A stretch of DNA of 64,000 bases from Sporothrix humicola (lineage: Eukaryota; Ascomycota; Sordariomycetes; Ophiostomatales; Ophiostomataceae): contig WNYE01000004.1 of NCBI GenBank assembly GCA_021396245.1, forward strand, positions 434,001 through 498,000, in the 5' to 3' direction. The notes under the pieces are model-generated. The model was not told where the DNA came from. It saw nothing but the letters and a program-made list of their open reading frames with translations, and did not search any database. A program made the position numbers and the translations under genes. This document shows, in pieces, positions 19,830-31,938 of this stretch. Positions within the stretch are counted from its first letter, which is position 1. Each line of letters starts with the position of its first letter.

Positions 19830-20288
19830 TTTTAAGTAGATTTGATCGATTGTGAGAAATTCTGGAGAAGAAAGAAAGCGAAGGGAAAAAAAAGGTAGAC
19901 CTGAAGTCAACGCCCAACGGAGGTTGCGATAGTGCCCCTCTATTGACTTTTTTTGCCTTATCGGCCGATAAGACCTTTTTTTTGTCTAGGAAACGACTTT
20001 TAGCCTTAATAAATCGAGTCACGTGCAAGTACTTTACCACTCTCCCTCACTACTCATTCACCACCACTCACATTTTATGACCTGCATCTTGATGTTGTCA
20101 CATAATAATGGCCCACCAACTTCTTGTTCAAGTGCAAAAAAACCATGTATATTTTTCAAGCCACGTCTACAAAATAAAACGCCTACCACTCGGGTTGTTT
20201 TTTGGTATTTGCAGCTATTCATACAGCCTCTTTAGATTGCAGCTTCCCTCCTTTTTCTAAAAAACTTCATCGCATCTCGCCCCTACTC
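19830..20288. other. Spacer, no gene seen
   Basis: Holds the promoter of the minus-strand Tsr4-like gene at its left end and the 3' flank of CCT6 at its right. AT-rich with short runs of T. Nothing else recognisable. Confidence 0.5.
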
Positions 20289-22206
20289 TTACTCCATGCC
20301 CGGCTGCGGCCCGTCCATGCCAGGTCCCGGGCCGCCTTGCCGGCCCATCTGGCGGGCCTTGAGCAGCTCGTCGCAGAGCAACAGGTTGGATGCGATGCCG
20401 GCACTGGAGGCAATGCAGTTGCGCAGGACGCGGAAGGAGTCGTAGACACCCTCGAGCTCGGGGTCCATGGGCTGGCCCGTCGTCAGGTCGATGCCGACAA
20501 CGTTGCCCTCGGAGAGCTCATCTTGCAGAGCGGCCACTATGCTGTTAGCACGTGTTCAAATTTGAGTCAAGAGAGAGTAAAATAACTTACGGGCATCCTG
20601 AATGTCGAGACCGGCGTTGGCAGCCAGAGTCTTGGGAATGATGAGAAGAGCATCGGCAAACGCTTCGACACCCCACTTGGCCTTGCCCTTGACCGTCTTG
20701 GCAAAGGCGTCCGACTTGAGGTGGGCAGCGCAGGCGACCTGGAAGGCGCCGGCGCCGGGGACAACGCTCTTGTCGACAATCATGTTGTAGACGCTGCGCA
20801 GGCCGTCGCGCACGGCGTCGGTGATCTGGGTGATGGTGTGCTGGTTGGGGCCCTTGATGAGGAGCGTGACCGACTTGGGGTCCTTGACGTCCTCGACAAA
20901 CGTGTACTTTTCCTCGCCGAGCTGCTGCTCGTAGACGACGCCCGCCCAGCCCAGGATGTCGGGCGACAGGTCGTCGACACTATTCTGGGAGATGCCGCCG
21001 CACACGAGCTGCAGGCGCTCCATGTTGCGGCGCTTGGCGCGGCGCAGGGCCAGGATGCCGTTCTTGGCGAGGACGTCGAGCGACAGCGGGTCGATGCCCT
21101 TTTGGTTGATGAGCACAAAGCCCTTCTTGGGGTCGTTGCCGCACACCTGCTTCTTGAGCTCGACAATCTTCTTGAGCTTGGCGTCGACAAAGCGGCGCTC
21201 GCTGTCGACCAGCTTGTCGCGCTGCTCGGCGCTCGAGTAGAAGAAACTCGAGTTGATCTCCGTCTTCTCGTACTCGAGGCTGACGTTGAGCGTCAGGATC
21301 GAGGCGTTCTCGACGCGCTTGGGCATGTCCGGGTGGCGCGCGCCGTGGTCCAGGGCCAGGCCGCGGATCAGCTGCGTCTCGGACGCTGTGCGGTGCTGCA
21401 TCTTCATAATCTCCACCATGTGCAGGTCGGGCTTGGCGGGCGCCTGGTAGATGGCCAGTACGGCGTCGACAATGTCGGGCGTCAGCTTGTTGGCGAGCGT
21501 GGCGTTGAGCTTGGTGGCCAGCGATGTGCGGGCGACGGACAGCAGCAGCTCGCGGTCGACCTCCTTGGGCAGCTTGAACTTGTCGAGGAACGCCAGCGCC
21601 TCGGCCTTGCCAATCTCGAAGCCATCGGTGATAATGCGCGGGTGCAGGCCCTCCGAGATGTAGCGGTTGGCCTGCTTCAGCAGCTCGCCCACCAGCAGCA
21701 CGACGGACGTGGTGCCGTCGCCGCAAATGTCGTCTTGTGCCGTTGCCGCGCGCGCAATCATCACGGCCGTGGGGTTCTGTATTTGCATCTCGCGGAGCAG
21801 CACGTTGCCGTCCTTTGTGAGCTTGATCTGGCCGGAGCCGTCGACGAGCCTGTAGGGGAGGGTTGTCAGGTGTGTTTCATGTAAAAAGTCGACTAGGTAT
21901 GGAAGTCCTACATCTTGATGGTGCCCAGCGGGCCCAGATTTGACTTGAGCACATCCTGCAGGCCTTCACCAGCAGCAATGTTGACGCTCAGAGCTTCGCC
22001 GCGCCTCTGTAGTCAATTGTTAGCATCGTGGTCCATTCGTGCTGGCTGTCTTGCAGTCTGGCAAAGCTTCGCCCTGCCAGAGCTCAAACAAGACGAGAGC
22101 CTCCAATTCCTCCAAACGAAGAAGATAGGGGCAAATGCAAAGGCGGCGCAAAGGTGGGACGTACTCTCGACTCGGCTTTGGGGTTGAGAAGCTGTGCGGC
22201 CGACAT
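20289..22206 (-). CDS. CCT6: Chaperonin CCT/TRiC subunit zeta
   Basis: Four exons on the minus strand: 22206-22165, 22006-21912, 21849-20591 and 20536-20289, giving 547 residues. Introns of 158, 62 and 54 bases have donors GTACGT, GTAGGA and GTAAGT. Exon 1 is only 14 codons (MSAAQLLNPKAESR), matching the NPKAE start of the family. The protein is a group II chaperonin subunit that folds actin, tubulin and WD40 proteins in the cytosol. Visible motifs are LQDVLKSNLGPLGTIKMLVDGSG, KLTKDGNVLLREMQIQNP, the ATPase loop DDICGDGTTSVVLLVGELL, and SVVPGAGAFQVA plus NVVGIDLTTGQPMDP near the C-terminus. Subunit zeta is chosen from the NPKAE start and the HRTASETQLIRGLALDHGARH stretch. The tail is Gly/Pro/Met-rich, as common in CCT subunits. 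Splice phases join exactly. Confidence 0.95.
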
Positions 22207-25200
22207 CGTAAAGAGGGATAGGAGGGGTTGTCGGATAAAAGAATGGAATGGTACGGGGGGAGGAATGTCGAAAAGCCGTTTGCTGTTGTCGACGCGGATT
22301 TGGAGGCCGTGATGCTTTTCACCGATTTTGACCTTTTGCTCTTTTGACCTTGGCGGGGGAGGTTCGAAAGGAGCAAGGACCCAGTTGGCAGTGGCGGCTT
22401 TTGGCGGTGCCTGCTTCTCCTATTTTTCTGCCTTCCTCTGGCCTTCTGGCTGCTTCTTTATTTTTTCGCTGGTGTATTCGCTGGTGCTAGCTCGGTTTTA
22501 CTAATTAATTTTCGATTTCTTTTAATTGCGGGTACCCTTGCGCTTTTGCAGCTGCCTGCGAGGGGAAGGCTACAGCGGTCAGAGACCCACATTATTGGCC
22601 GTGATCTTACCTGACTAAGCTAGATTTTACCCCTAGGATTGACTTCTGAAAGCCACTAACACCGCCAACTGTCAGTTGTCAACTGCCCCTGAACGGTTTG
22701 TTTACAGCAGTGACGTCTCCCCATGGTTTGATTTCTTCAATTTGACCAACTATTCCGTACAAAGAAACTGTCTGAAAGTGTGGACTTTGAAAACTACGAC
22801 TGCTATCTTTATTAAACTTCTACAACAATATTATAACAAAATGTGTATTTAAGAGGCTCAAATTGTTGCAAGGCTAGCCCAAAGCCTCCTCTTCGAAATT
22901 CAGCAATACCTTTGACCGCGAGACTTGATCTCATTCGTGTTATTCAGAGATTTTATTGTCAAAATTATACTATGAAAATAAAGAAAGGAAATGGGAGAAG
23001 GTAGAAGAGGTAGCTTAAAGCCTTCGCTGTGTACAATCTTCTTGTTCACTCACTGCACAATGTATGATGTAGTAAGCATCCTCTACATCTCTTTAAAGGA
23101 GCGCACGGCAGATTACTTGCATAGATTTGCATAGATCAGCTCTCACACAGAGCACAGGATGTATTTCAGCAAACAGCTTTTATTGTGCTTTTCGTTCTTC
23201 TCTGGTCTCAGTGGATTTAATTATATGCAGATTACTTGCAGCAATATAAAAACAAGGTTTGTCCCGAGAGCGGCCATGTGCTCGCTTGCTCCCATATTGC
23301 CTGCCCCTCGTTCATGGAAGTGGGTTTAACTGTCCCTCCCCCATGGCTGTATTCTTTTAATTCGAGGAAACTCGGATGCTTTTTTTTTTTCACTCTTTGT
23401 GTTTTTTTAAAGGGAAGCCGTCATGGGACTGCCGATCCCTCCGTTGACTGTGGCTTGGGACAAGAAGGCCAAGGTCAAAGAGCTATACTCGATGAGGACT
23501 GAGAAGCGGTTCGGTGACTTGTAAAAGGGCCGAGGTCTTCGCTTTCAAGAGAAGAGGCAAGAAAGACAAGACCGAGAGAGGTACCCAAGAAGCGCCACAA
23601 AAAGAGGCATCTCGACCAGACACCTGTGAGCTGGTCAGCCTCGACAAGTGTAAAGCGGCATACGATGTAAGCGAGCCGTGCTGGCTTGAGCTATCCATTT
23701 TGGGGAACAAACCCAAGAACATCAACATTCATGTTTTTGTATTTTATTTTACATTCTTTAAAGATAATGTCAGGTCGCCGAATGAGATATGTCATCAGCC
23801 CGGTGATCTTCACTGGTTGAGCGGCACAGCCATCCACACCTTTGCTGCCAACCAGGTCCAAGCGAAGGGAAGCCAGATGAAGACACACACATGCGAACGA
23901 CCGTGGACAAAAACCTGGATTTTCGTTAAATTTTGATTAACTCGGGCGCTCCCTTATTAAAAGACATGCCGATCCGCCGATAGACAGTAAAGGCTGTCGA
24001 GGGGGGAAAAGATACACATGTCTGTCTTCAAAAGTCCAGTAGTAGCACGTATATAAATAGGGCTATATAGACATTATCATATCTATTTAATGGACACTAT
24101 TCATCGAATGCTGTGTAAGCCTAATATACACCCTCTTCGCCTTCAACTTTATTTTGTTCTTTTCCTTCTTCTTTATTTGTTATTTTTGCTACCGTTGGTG
24201 CACGAGTCTTCTTAACTTTGCAGAAGGTTGCACCCCGCATCGATTCGCTGTCATGGCTGCCGTCTGCCGTCTCTTCTGTCCCTTGTTGTTTCATGCGAAC
24301 CAGACTTTTAAAATTTTGGTATCTCAACATCGTCGTGGGAAAATAGGGAAGGAGAAGGACCCGGGACAAGCTTCACCCTCAACACCAAGACCATTCTTTT
24401 CGGTCATAAAAAGTGCACACAATTATTTTACAAAGCGGTCTCCGATAACTAGCCACCCATGATACATACCGCCCTTGCCGTGGGCCGCTATTCGTACTGA
24501 AAGAAGAATTGTGCCCTCTCCTCGGCCGCGTTTATGTGGCGCAGATATTGCATATTCAGTTTTTGGTGTGTTGTGTGGTATAGGTAAAGCGCAACCAAAC
24601 CCAAAATATGGCCCGACCAAACCGACCAAATCGGGGTGTAAGTGGCTAGCCACGTCCACGATGCCGCATATCCAGAACGTCAACCCGTTTCCTCTTGCCT
24701 TTTGCACCCACCTGCCGTCGTGCCATTCGGGCACCCTTTCATTCGTCACTGCCTCGCTTGCCATGCGAGGATGGACATGCACAAAAGAAAAAGAAAAGTA
24801 TGTCCTAAGCTACTGCAAGACGTCAGCCACAGGCTGCAGGACTCGGTATTCCGAAACCAAGAGAGAGATGCAGCTATAGATGTTGCCCATTTTTGGGAGC
24901 CGGATGCCTCTTGTATTGACGTGTGTTATCTAAGTAGAGGTATTTTCATCACAGCACCACTCAACGTTGCGTCGAACCGTATATCCAGCATCGTAGGGCC
25001 TCCAGATGACGATCGTCAAAAGCCAAAGTCAGAGTCGGCGGCTATGACGAAAACATACTTATAATGGCCTTCAACCAAACAATGGGTACCAGTGGCCGTT
25101 CCACGTGGGAAGAGAGGCGGGGAAGCGTTGACAAAAAGATGATCAAAGAAAGTTGACCAGGATAGAGAGTTGTCCGTGTTCAAGTTTGTCAGCTTCAACC

Positions 25201-25536
25201 TAAGAAGAGAGAATGGAAAGAAAATAATGGCCTTAGAAGGATGGTCTGGGGTTGCCAAGAAGTGGGCTCTGGTGGTCTTCTTGTCTGCCTGCCGTGTTAT
25301 TGACAGCCATCGTCGGCATCGGCGAGCGGTTGTGTATGATCGGGTACGAAAATAGGAATAGACCAAAAAGAAAAGAGGTGGGCGAGTACAACACCAGGTC
25401 AGGACGCAAGGTACGCCGTGTAAGCGGGATGCATGTCGTGTTCGTGCAGAGGGAGGCAAGGCAAAAACATGGATTTGATTTTGATTGAGTATTATTTTTG
25501 TAAAAGCGCTTTGTTCTTTGGTAGATGCCAGGGCGG
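22207..25536. other. 3.3 kb spacer without supported gene
   Basis: AT-rich and low in coding character. It includes the CCT6 promoter (left) and the laccase upstream region (right). A 14-base direct repeat GCAGATTACTTGCA occurs at 23108 and 23227, and TTGCATAGAT occurs twice in tandem at about 23117-23136. An open frame at 23514-23936 shows no domain and has atypical codon use. No transposon ends or long terminal repeats were seen. Confidence 0.5.
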
Positions 25537-25545
25537 TATATAATA
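25537..25545 (+). promoter_or_regulatory. TATA-like box of the laccase gene
   Basis: TATATAATA sits about 120 bases before the ATG at 25663, leaving a leader of roughly 90 bases. Assigned from position and sequence. Confidence 0.5.
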
Positions 25546-25662
25546 GGAGAGGCATCTCGATGTGAGCTTCGTTGGGGGCCGCTTCTCTTTGTTTCTACAA
25601 GTAGAGATATCTACCTTCCTTCTCTACAAAATTTTGATTTCTTTCTTAACTTCAAAAGTACC

Positions 25663-27635
25663 ATGATGTTTCTTCGCGCCTTTCACCTCTTTCTTGCAGC
25701 CTTGCTGGCTAGTTTTGTGCTCGCCACGCCCCTCCCTGACGAACGACATGTGTTGCAGCCTCGCCAGTCGTGCAACACGGCGACCAACCGGCAGTGCTGG
25801 TCTTCGGGGTTCAGCGTAACGACGGACTACGAGACAAGCACGCCAGTGACGGGTGTGACGCGGACGTATACGTTTACGCTGAGCGAGGTGAACAACTATG
25901 TGGGCGGTGATGGGGTAGTCAAGGCGAAAGCGATGCTCGTGAATGGCATCTTTCCGGGTAGGTTTACGCCATTTTAATAATTATTTACTTTGTCTTTTTA
26001 CTAATATCGTAGGCCCCACGATTACTGCGAGTAAGTCTCTCTCTCCGTACTAATATGACCACAGCTAACCTCCAGACTGGGGCGACCGGATCAATGTGAC
26101 GATCATCAACAATCTTGTGACCAACGGGTGAGTCTCTCCCGGCCCCCTTTTATTTTCACGTTTTATGCTAACGTGTCTGCAGCACCTCCATCCATTGGCA
26201 TGGCATCCGGCAGCTCAACTCCAACACCATGGACGGCACGAGCGGGATCACCGAGTGCCCCGTCAAGCCAGGCGGCAGCAAGACATACTCGTTTCTGGCG
26301 ACGCAGTACGGCACGTCGTGGTACCACTCGCACTTTTCGGCGCAGTACGGAAACGGAATTCTCGGTGCGATTGTGATCAACGGACCGGCGTCGGCCAACT
26401 ATGACATTGACCTGGGCCCGCTTCTCATCTCGGACTGGTACTATGCGCCCGTCGATGCCACTTTGGCCCGCGTCAACAATCCTAACAATCCTTTTATCCC
26501 CGGCTTCCCTGGGTCCACGCCGCCGAGTGACAATATTCTGTTTAATGGCAAGAATATCAACCCCAAGGGCGCCGGCGGCAGCTACCAGACCATCTCGTTT
26601 ACGCCCGACAAGGCACATCTACTGCGGATTGTCAACCCGTCTGTCGAGAACACGTACACTGTCTCGCTTGTCGGCCACTCGATGACAATTGTCGCCACGG
26701 ACCTGGTGCCTGTCCAGCCCAAAACGGTCACCAGCCTGTATGTCGCCGTCGGCCAGCGCTACGATGTCATTATCAACGCCTCTGCTGCATCGGCCCTGTA
26801 CTGGTTCAATGTCACAATGCCGATAGGCCCCTGCGGCCTGAGCAACAATCCACGTCCGGCCGCTATTGTTTCCTATGTTGGTGCCGCGCCTGCAAAACCG
26901 ACGCCCACAGCCGCCGGCACTGCCCCTCCGGATCCCAGCTGTGCCGACCCGCCGGCCTCGTTCTTCACGCCGATTGTCTCCCGCACGGCCCCCGGCGCCT
27001 CGACCTTTACCCCAGGCTCAAGCAGCACTTTGAACACAAACATTATTTTGAGCCGCAACGGCGTCGCCCGCGTCTTTTGGCCCGTCAACAACTCGCCCAT
27101 GAACGTCTCGTGGAACCAGCCCACCCTCCAGTATGTTCTTAATGGCACAACCGGCAGCATGCCCGCCGCCGAAAATGTCGTGTCCGTCCCCACCGCCGGC
27201 GTCACCACCTACTGGCTCATCCAGAACAACTCGCCCATCCCCCACCCCGTCCACCTCCACGGCCACGACATTATGGTCCTGGGCGCGTCGCCTGCCCTCG
27301 CGCAACCCCTGGCCCCTGGAAACTCGTTGAGAGCATACAACCCAGCCACCGACGCCGTCACGCTCCGAGGGAACAACCCGACGCGCCGCGACACCACCAT
27401 GCTGCCCGCCTGGGGCTGGCTCGTCGTCGCCTTCCAGACCAACAACCCGGGCGCCTGGCTGTTCCATTGCCACGTCGCCTGGCACGTCTCTCAGGGGCTG
27501 AGCGTGCAGTTCCTGGAGCAGCTGAGCGCCATCCCGACAAAGGTCGACCTGAGCAGCATCAACAGCCAGTGCAACACCTGGGGCGCCTACTATCCGGCAA
27601 ACGACCCCTTCCACCAGGACGACTCTGGTGTTTAA
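25663..27635 (+). CDS. Secreted asco-laccase (multicopper oxidase)
   Basis: Four exons (25663-25957, 26013-26030, 26076-26127 and 26183-27635) give 605 residues; one exon is only 18 bases. A signal peptide of about 20 residues ends near VLA, followed by a short propeptide ending LQPR before QSCNTATNRQCW, the usual mature start. Copper ligands are seen in all four motifs: HWHG (His126, His128), WYHSH (His170, His172), HPVHLHGHD (His476, His479, His481) and HCHVAWH (His550, Cys551, His552, His556). The residue at the axial T1 position is Leu561, as in other ascomycete enzymes. The protein ends exactly at DSGV, the C-terminal tail known to plug the trinuclear site of asco-laccases. It oxidises phenols with O2; likely roles are lignin-phenol turnover, pigment formation or detoxification. 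Alternative starts at 25663 and 25666 differ by one residue. Confidence 0.95.
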
Positions 27636-27997
27636 GTAAAGGGAAGGAAGGAGCGACGAAGCGTAGGGGCAAAGATGGTTTGTAAAGGGGAATACATGCA
27701 CTTATACGAGAAGAGGAAGGAAGGGGACACAATGACCAAAGGACGCAACATGCTATGATATCTTTCTTGTACATATTTTAGGAGGAATAATTCATACTGC
27801 TGTTGGAGAATATGATTTGCTTTTTAGGAGTATGAATATAAATGCAAATGGTATTGAAAGGCCGTAACAAAATAAATACAAAATATACCACCACGCTATG
27901 GTCCAATTTATGCCACGATATATACCAAGAAACTCAAAATGTAACAGATCTGGTCCACTCTCTCGTGCTAAAAGTCGTATTCCACTAAATCTCCCAC
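27636..27997. other. Convergent 3' spacer
   Basis: AT-rich sequence between the laccase stop and the stop of the 7-TM gene on the other strand. No gene seen; both 3' ends fall here. Confidence 0.5.
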
Positions 27998-30221
27998 TCA
28001 TGAAAGATGAGCTCGCGGTGGCGGATGCAGACCGAGCTCTAGATCCTCTTCACTGCCGTTATTATGATTAGTGCTGCTTCCACTGTTGCTGCTGGCATCT
28101 GCGTCGTGATGTCCGTCTACGGCCGTAGCTGTCGATGCGTTTGAGATGGTCCGGCCTCGTGATGGGCCCGGTGTCGTTGGCGGCGATGATGTAACAAATG
28201 CAAGAGCGCGTTCGCTAGACGTGCCTTGTGCATTGCCCTGGACTGCATTGACAGGTTGTGTCACCTCCTGGGATCGTTCATCACTCGCTCCCTCGACAAA
28301 CGCTTCTTCCTCGTCGTCGTCAAAGTCGTCCCGGTCGAGCTCCTCTTCTGAGATCCAAAACTCGGTCCGTTTTTTTATCACGCCCGCACCCGACGGGAGG
28401 CCGCTGTCATCACTGTCAGACGCTGCTGCCGATGTCGTGGCCAAGGCTGCAGACCAAGGCTTGGCCGCTGTTGCGCCGCCACTATAAGGATGCTGCTTGC
28501 TCAGATGGTGGTGATAATACAGACTGCTCCGCCGACGGCTCGTGACGGTCGTGCTGCTGCTAATACTCCGTCCGTTTCGGGCATGCCCACGTTCTCGCTC
28601 TCTTTCGCGATCCAGTGCTCGGCCACGGCCGCCCGTAATAACGACTGCGGCGGAAGCAACGCTGCCGCGCCGGCCACCAGCCTCACTGTTTGGGACGATA
28701 ACGCCGTCCACCATGGTCACACTTCCATCATGGCTTCGTACTGGCATTACACCAATCACCATCGACTTTCCCTTTTCGCGTGAACTTGGCGTTGTTTCCG
28801 AGTCGGTGCTTGAAGTTATTGGCGATCCCAGCGTCCCCTGTCTCCAAAAGAAGACGCTGCTGGTGATGGATGCTGTGACTTGCCTAGCTGTGTGAGTGAG
28901 TCGTGCCATCGGAGACTTTTGTACGTTGGCGGTAGCCGCTGTCTCCATCGTGGCAGTTCGTGAGCTCGATCCGTTTGAACCGATCAACCGGTTTGGTGAG
29001 TATGATGACTGCCGACGGAAAGTATGGTGCCGTCCAAATCTGTTGCCAGTGCCGGCGTTATTGATAGTACTGTCCCTCCCGCTTCTCCAGCTTCGGCTCC
29101 TCCAAGACCATGGTACGTGAAGGCTATTTAAGAATGCAAGGCCGTGGGACTGGTAGCCGTAGAAGCTCAGACGATGGGCTGTTCCGCCGCTGGGACCATT
29201 GCTGGGCCCGCTGCCAACACCGCCGTTCACGGGTACGCCGTTGTTACCGCCAATGGCCAAGCTATGGCGTGCCGTATAGGTGTCTTCGAAGAAATAAATG
29301 TAGATAGCTCGTGATAGGGCCAGGTTGGCTGCAATTGTTCCGACAAAAAGCTCGCAGTTGGCCCAGATTTCAGTGATGCAGAATGCCCCTTCAAAATGTT
29401 AGGGGGGATATCATTACAAAAGGCAGATGTCGCTGGCACTTACAAGTAAAGTCGTCGGTCATGACGCTCAGTGAGGCCGCCCGTCCGATTCCACAGCCAG
29501 TGGCCAGCAGTCCCAGGCTCATCAGGCCGCACACAAGCAGCTTCGACTTGAGCGGGATGCGTACTTTCCAAATCACGACCAGCGGCAGACAAGAGCACAG
29601 CAAGTCCGTCAAGATCGCGTAGCCAATCGTCAGGTAAATACTGAAAACACGCACACGCGGGTCCCAGCACGAGCCCACATTGTCGTCCCAGTACTTGTCC
29701 ACCGGGTGGCACTCCGCCAGCAAAATCACCACCACGCCGCCGTTTGTCAGCACCAGCCCGGCCATCATGCCGTAAATCAGTCGCCGCAGCCACCGCTCGT
29801 TTTTAATGCGTAACAGCAGCAGGCAGATCGAAATCTTGAGGAGGCAAATAGCAATAAAAAAGAGCAGAAGCGCGTACCACCCTAGCCGGTTGGCCGTCTC
29901 GTAGTCGCTGCTGTCCAAAAACGTGCGGTGGCGGCCGTCGCCAAAGTGTACTTGGGCGGCCTGACAGCCCAGACGGGCAGCCGAAAGTATGGCCACGAGC
30001 ACAATCGTCAAGTCGTCCCAGCCCAGCATGCGGTTTCGAGCGCGGACAAGGAGCCGTAATATCGTAGTAACAAGAACGAGAAACAAGAAAACGGACGAGA
30101 CAATGATGAGTGCAGGGCCGACATTGTCGTCTGGCGGCTCGTCGGCGGAAGGATCTGAATCGGTAGCCATCTGAAGGAAGGGAGATGCCATAGCATCAGC
30201 CATGGCTGGAAAGGCGACCAT
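27998..30221 (-). CDS. 7-TM fungal rhodopsin-domain membrane protein
   Basis: Exons 30221-29444 and 29388-27998 give about 722 residues. The 55-base intron (GTAAGT, CCTAAC, GAAG end) joins as DDFTWAFCITEIWANCEL. Seven hydrophobic segments are visible at about residues 36-60, 75-98, 118-142, 150-172, 195-220, 232-255 and 265-290. The sixth/seventh junction carries the WANCELFVGTIAANLALSR-type motif of fungal rhodopsin-domain (PTH11-related) integral membrane proteins. There is no CFEM domain, and no retinal-binding lysine context was recognised. The remaining 420 residues are a Ser/Thr/Asn-rich, probably cytosolic tail with an acidic patch (EELDRDDFDDDEEEAF), suited to phosphorylation. A sensory or receptor role is plausible but unproven; ligand unknown. 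Later ATGs at the N-terminus (30203, 30191, 30170 region) could also serve. Confidence 0.82.
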
Positions 30222-31546
30222 GTCTAACTATCGTGGGAGTGACGAAGTCACTTTGGTCGGTAGGAAGAGAGGTAATGGGCTGGGCTGCGAGCAAAAGGGG
30301 AATCCCTCTTTCTCGTCCCCTTTGCCTTGTTGTTATGTTTCGAAGAAAGCAGTGTATTTAAATTGGATTGATGCTGTAGATGTAGAGGTCTTTCATGATA
30401 TCTTTGGATATGGCGGAGAATATTTGCTTCGAAAACAAAATGGACAGGAACGTCGAAGGAGTCCAACAGTTGCCAAGAAATCTGATTTGGTTCTTTACGG
30501 AGAATTTTCAGGAGGGAGAGACTAAACAAATTGTATATATAGAAGCAGTCAAGGAGGGAAGGTACGTAAAATATGAGGACGGTGTGTGTGCGATGTGCAG
30601 GAAGGTGCGTACGATCAGACTGGTCGGAGAAGGAAGACGCGACGAGCAGAAACATGGTTGGTAAATCCCCCAGGAAAAGAAGGAGCAACGCACGTCTGAT
30701 ATGCTTCGAGAAGGGCAAGGAAGGACAAGGGGGAGAAAGTGCAAGAGGGCAAAAGAGCAAAATTAGAGATGAGAAAGAGATGGGAACGAGACGAGAAAGA
30801 AGGAGCGAACGACAGATCTAGCAACATTTTTGATCTCCGCGATACTACGATACAATTACTGCCTGTGATCACCAATTTCCCAGAAAATTCCAAGCCATCA
30901 CCGCTGGCTTGCATCTTGTATCGCAAAGCTGCCTCTTTATTCGCCGTCGGGTGTCACCGATACGTGTCCTGCGTATCTCTTGTACTTCTGTGCTGTCAAC
31001 ATACATGTTTTATTCTGCGAGTGAAATCAATGAATAAAGTGCCCAAATAGTTGGTGAAATATGAAAACACAGCATTACAATGCAGCACACGATACAATTA
31101 CACCAGATACAGTATACAGAATATTGTAGGATATTACAGTCCACAGGCAAGGTAGCCGCGATGACTGTGTGGGAGGGAATCTATTGTGAAACGGACGTGC
31201 CATTGCATAAACGGTCGATCGCACACGCCCAGGGCCACGGCCATTTTGACGGGACGACCAAGGGGCAAACGCAGGAGAAAATTAGATGTTGAATGAAATA
31301 AATGAAATGATAAACCGTGAGTAGAACAAAACACAAAAACACCACCCCGAGACTTGAAATTTGAGATACGTAGCCGGGAAGTAGCATTTCATTTTGTTAT
31401 GTTGGCTGTTCAGCTATCGTGAACGATCAGCATCCGGCCGTGTCGGCTCGGTAGTGCCGAAACAAGGGTAGGGTGAGTCGAGATAATAGACAATATATAA
31501 TGGAGTGTAGGTGATATCACATTCTCTGCTCATTTTCTCTAGAATA

Positions 31547-31590
<44 letters not shown>

Positions 31591-31938
31591 GAAAAGAAAA
31601 GAAAAGAAAAGAAGAAGAAGAAGAAGAAGAAGAAGAAGAAGAAGAAGAAGAAGAAGAAGAAGAAATACGCCTTGTAAATGTCACAAAATGGGGTTAATTT
31701 TTACATATACAATACTCGTAAGAATCACGGGCATGGAGTATTGCTGCACAAGATGCTTGGAATTGATTTATTTTGAATGATGATAGTGGTACATAAGAGC
31801 TCCGGCAGGCCAGTTTCCCTGTCGCTGCCAATGTATACAAGATATGTCATAAAACAGGAGCTCGTGGAATAGCAACAGCGTTCTCTGTCCTCCATCCCTA
31901 AAGGCTCCCCCGACAATTTCCCCAGAATGCAGAGTTCT
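30222..31938. other. Spacer upstream of the 7-TM gene
   Basis: About 1.7 kb with no supportable gene. The part near 30540-30800 is purine-rich on the plus strand, hence pyrimidine-rich leader or promoter for the minus-strand 7-TM gene. It also contains the compound microsatellite listed separately. Confidence 0.5.
31550..31664. repeat. Compound microsatellite A34-(GAAAA)5-(GAA)18
   Basis: An uninterrupted run of 34 A (31550-31583) passes through a short junction into five GAAAA units (31586-31610) and then eighteen GAA units (31611-31664). The whole tract is purine on one strand. It lies in the spacer between the 7-TM gene promoter and the 3' end of the uS2m gene. It is likely to be length-variable and may be mis-sized in an assembly. 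Confidence 0.97.

Noticed and set aside
20721..21884. A 387-codon open frame antisense to CCT6
   Set aside because: Same cause: strong GC-rich codon bias of CCT6. The chain is only Val/Leu/Ala/Gly/Asp-rich.
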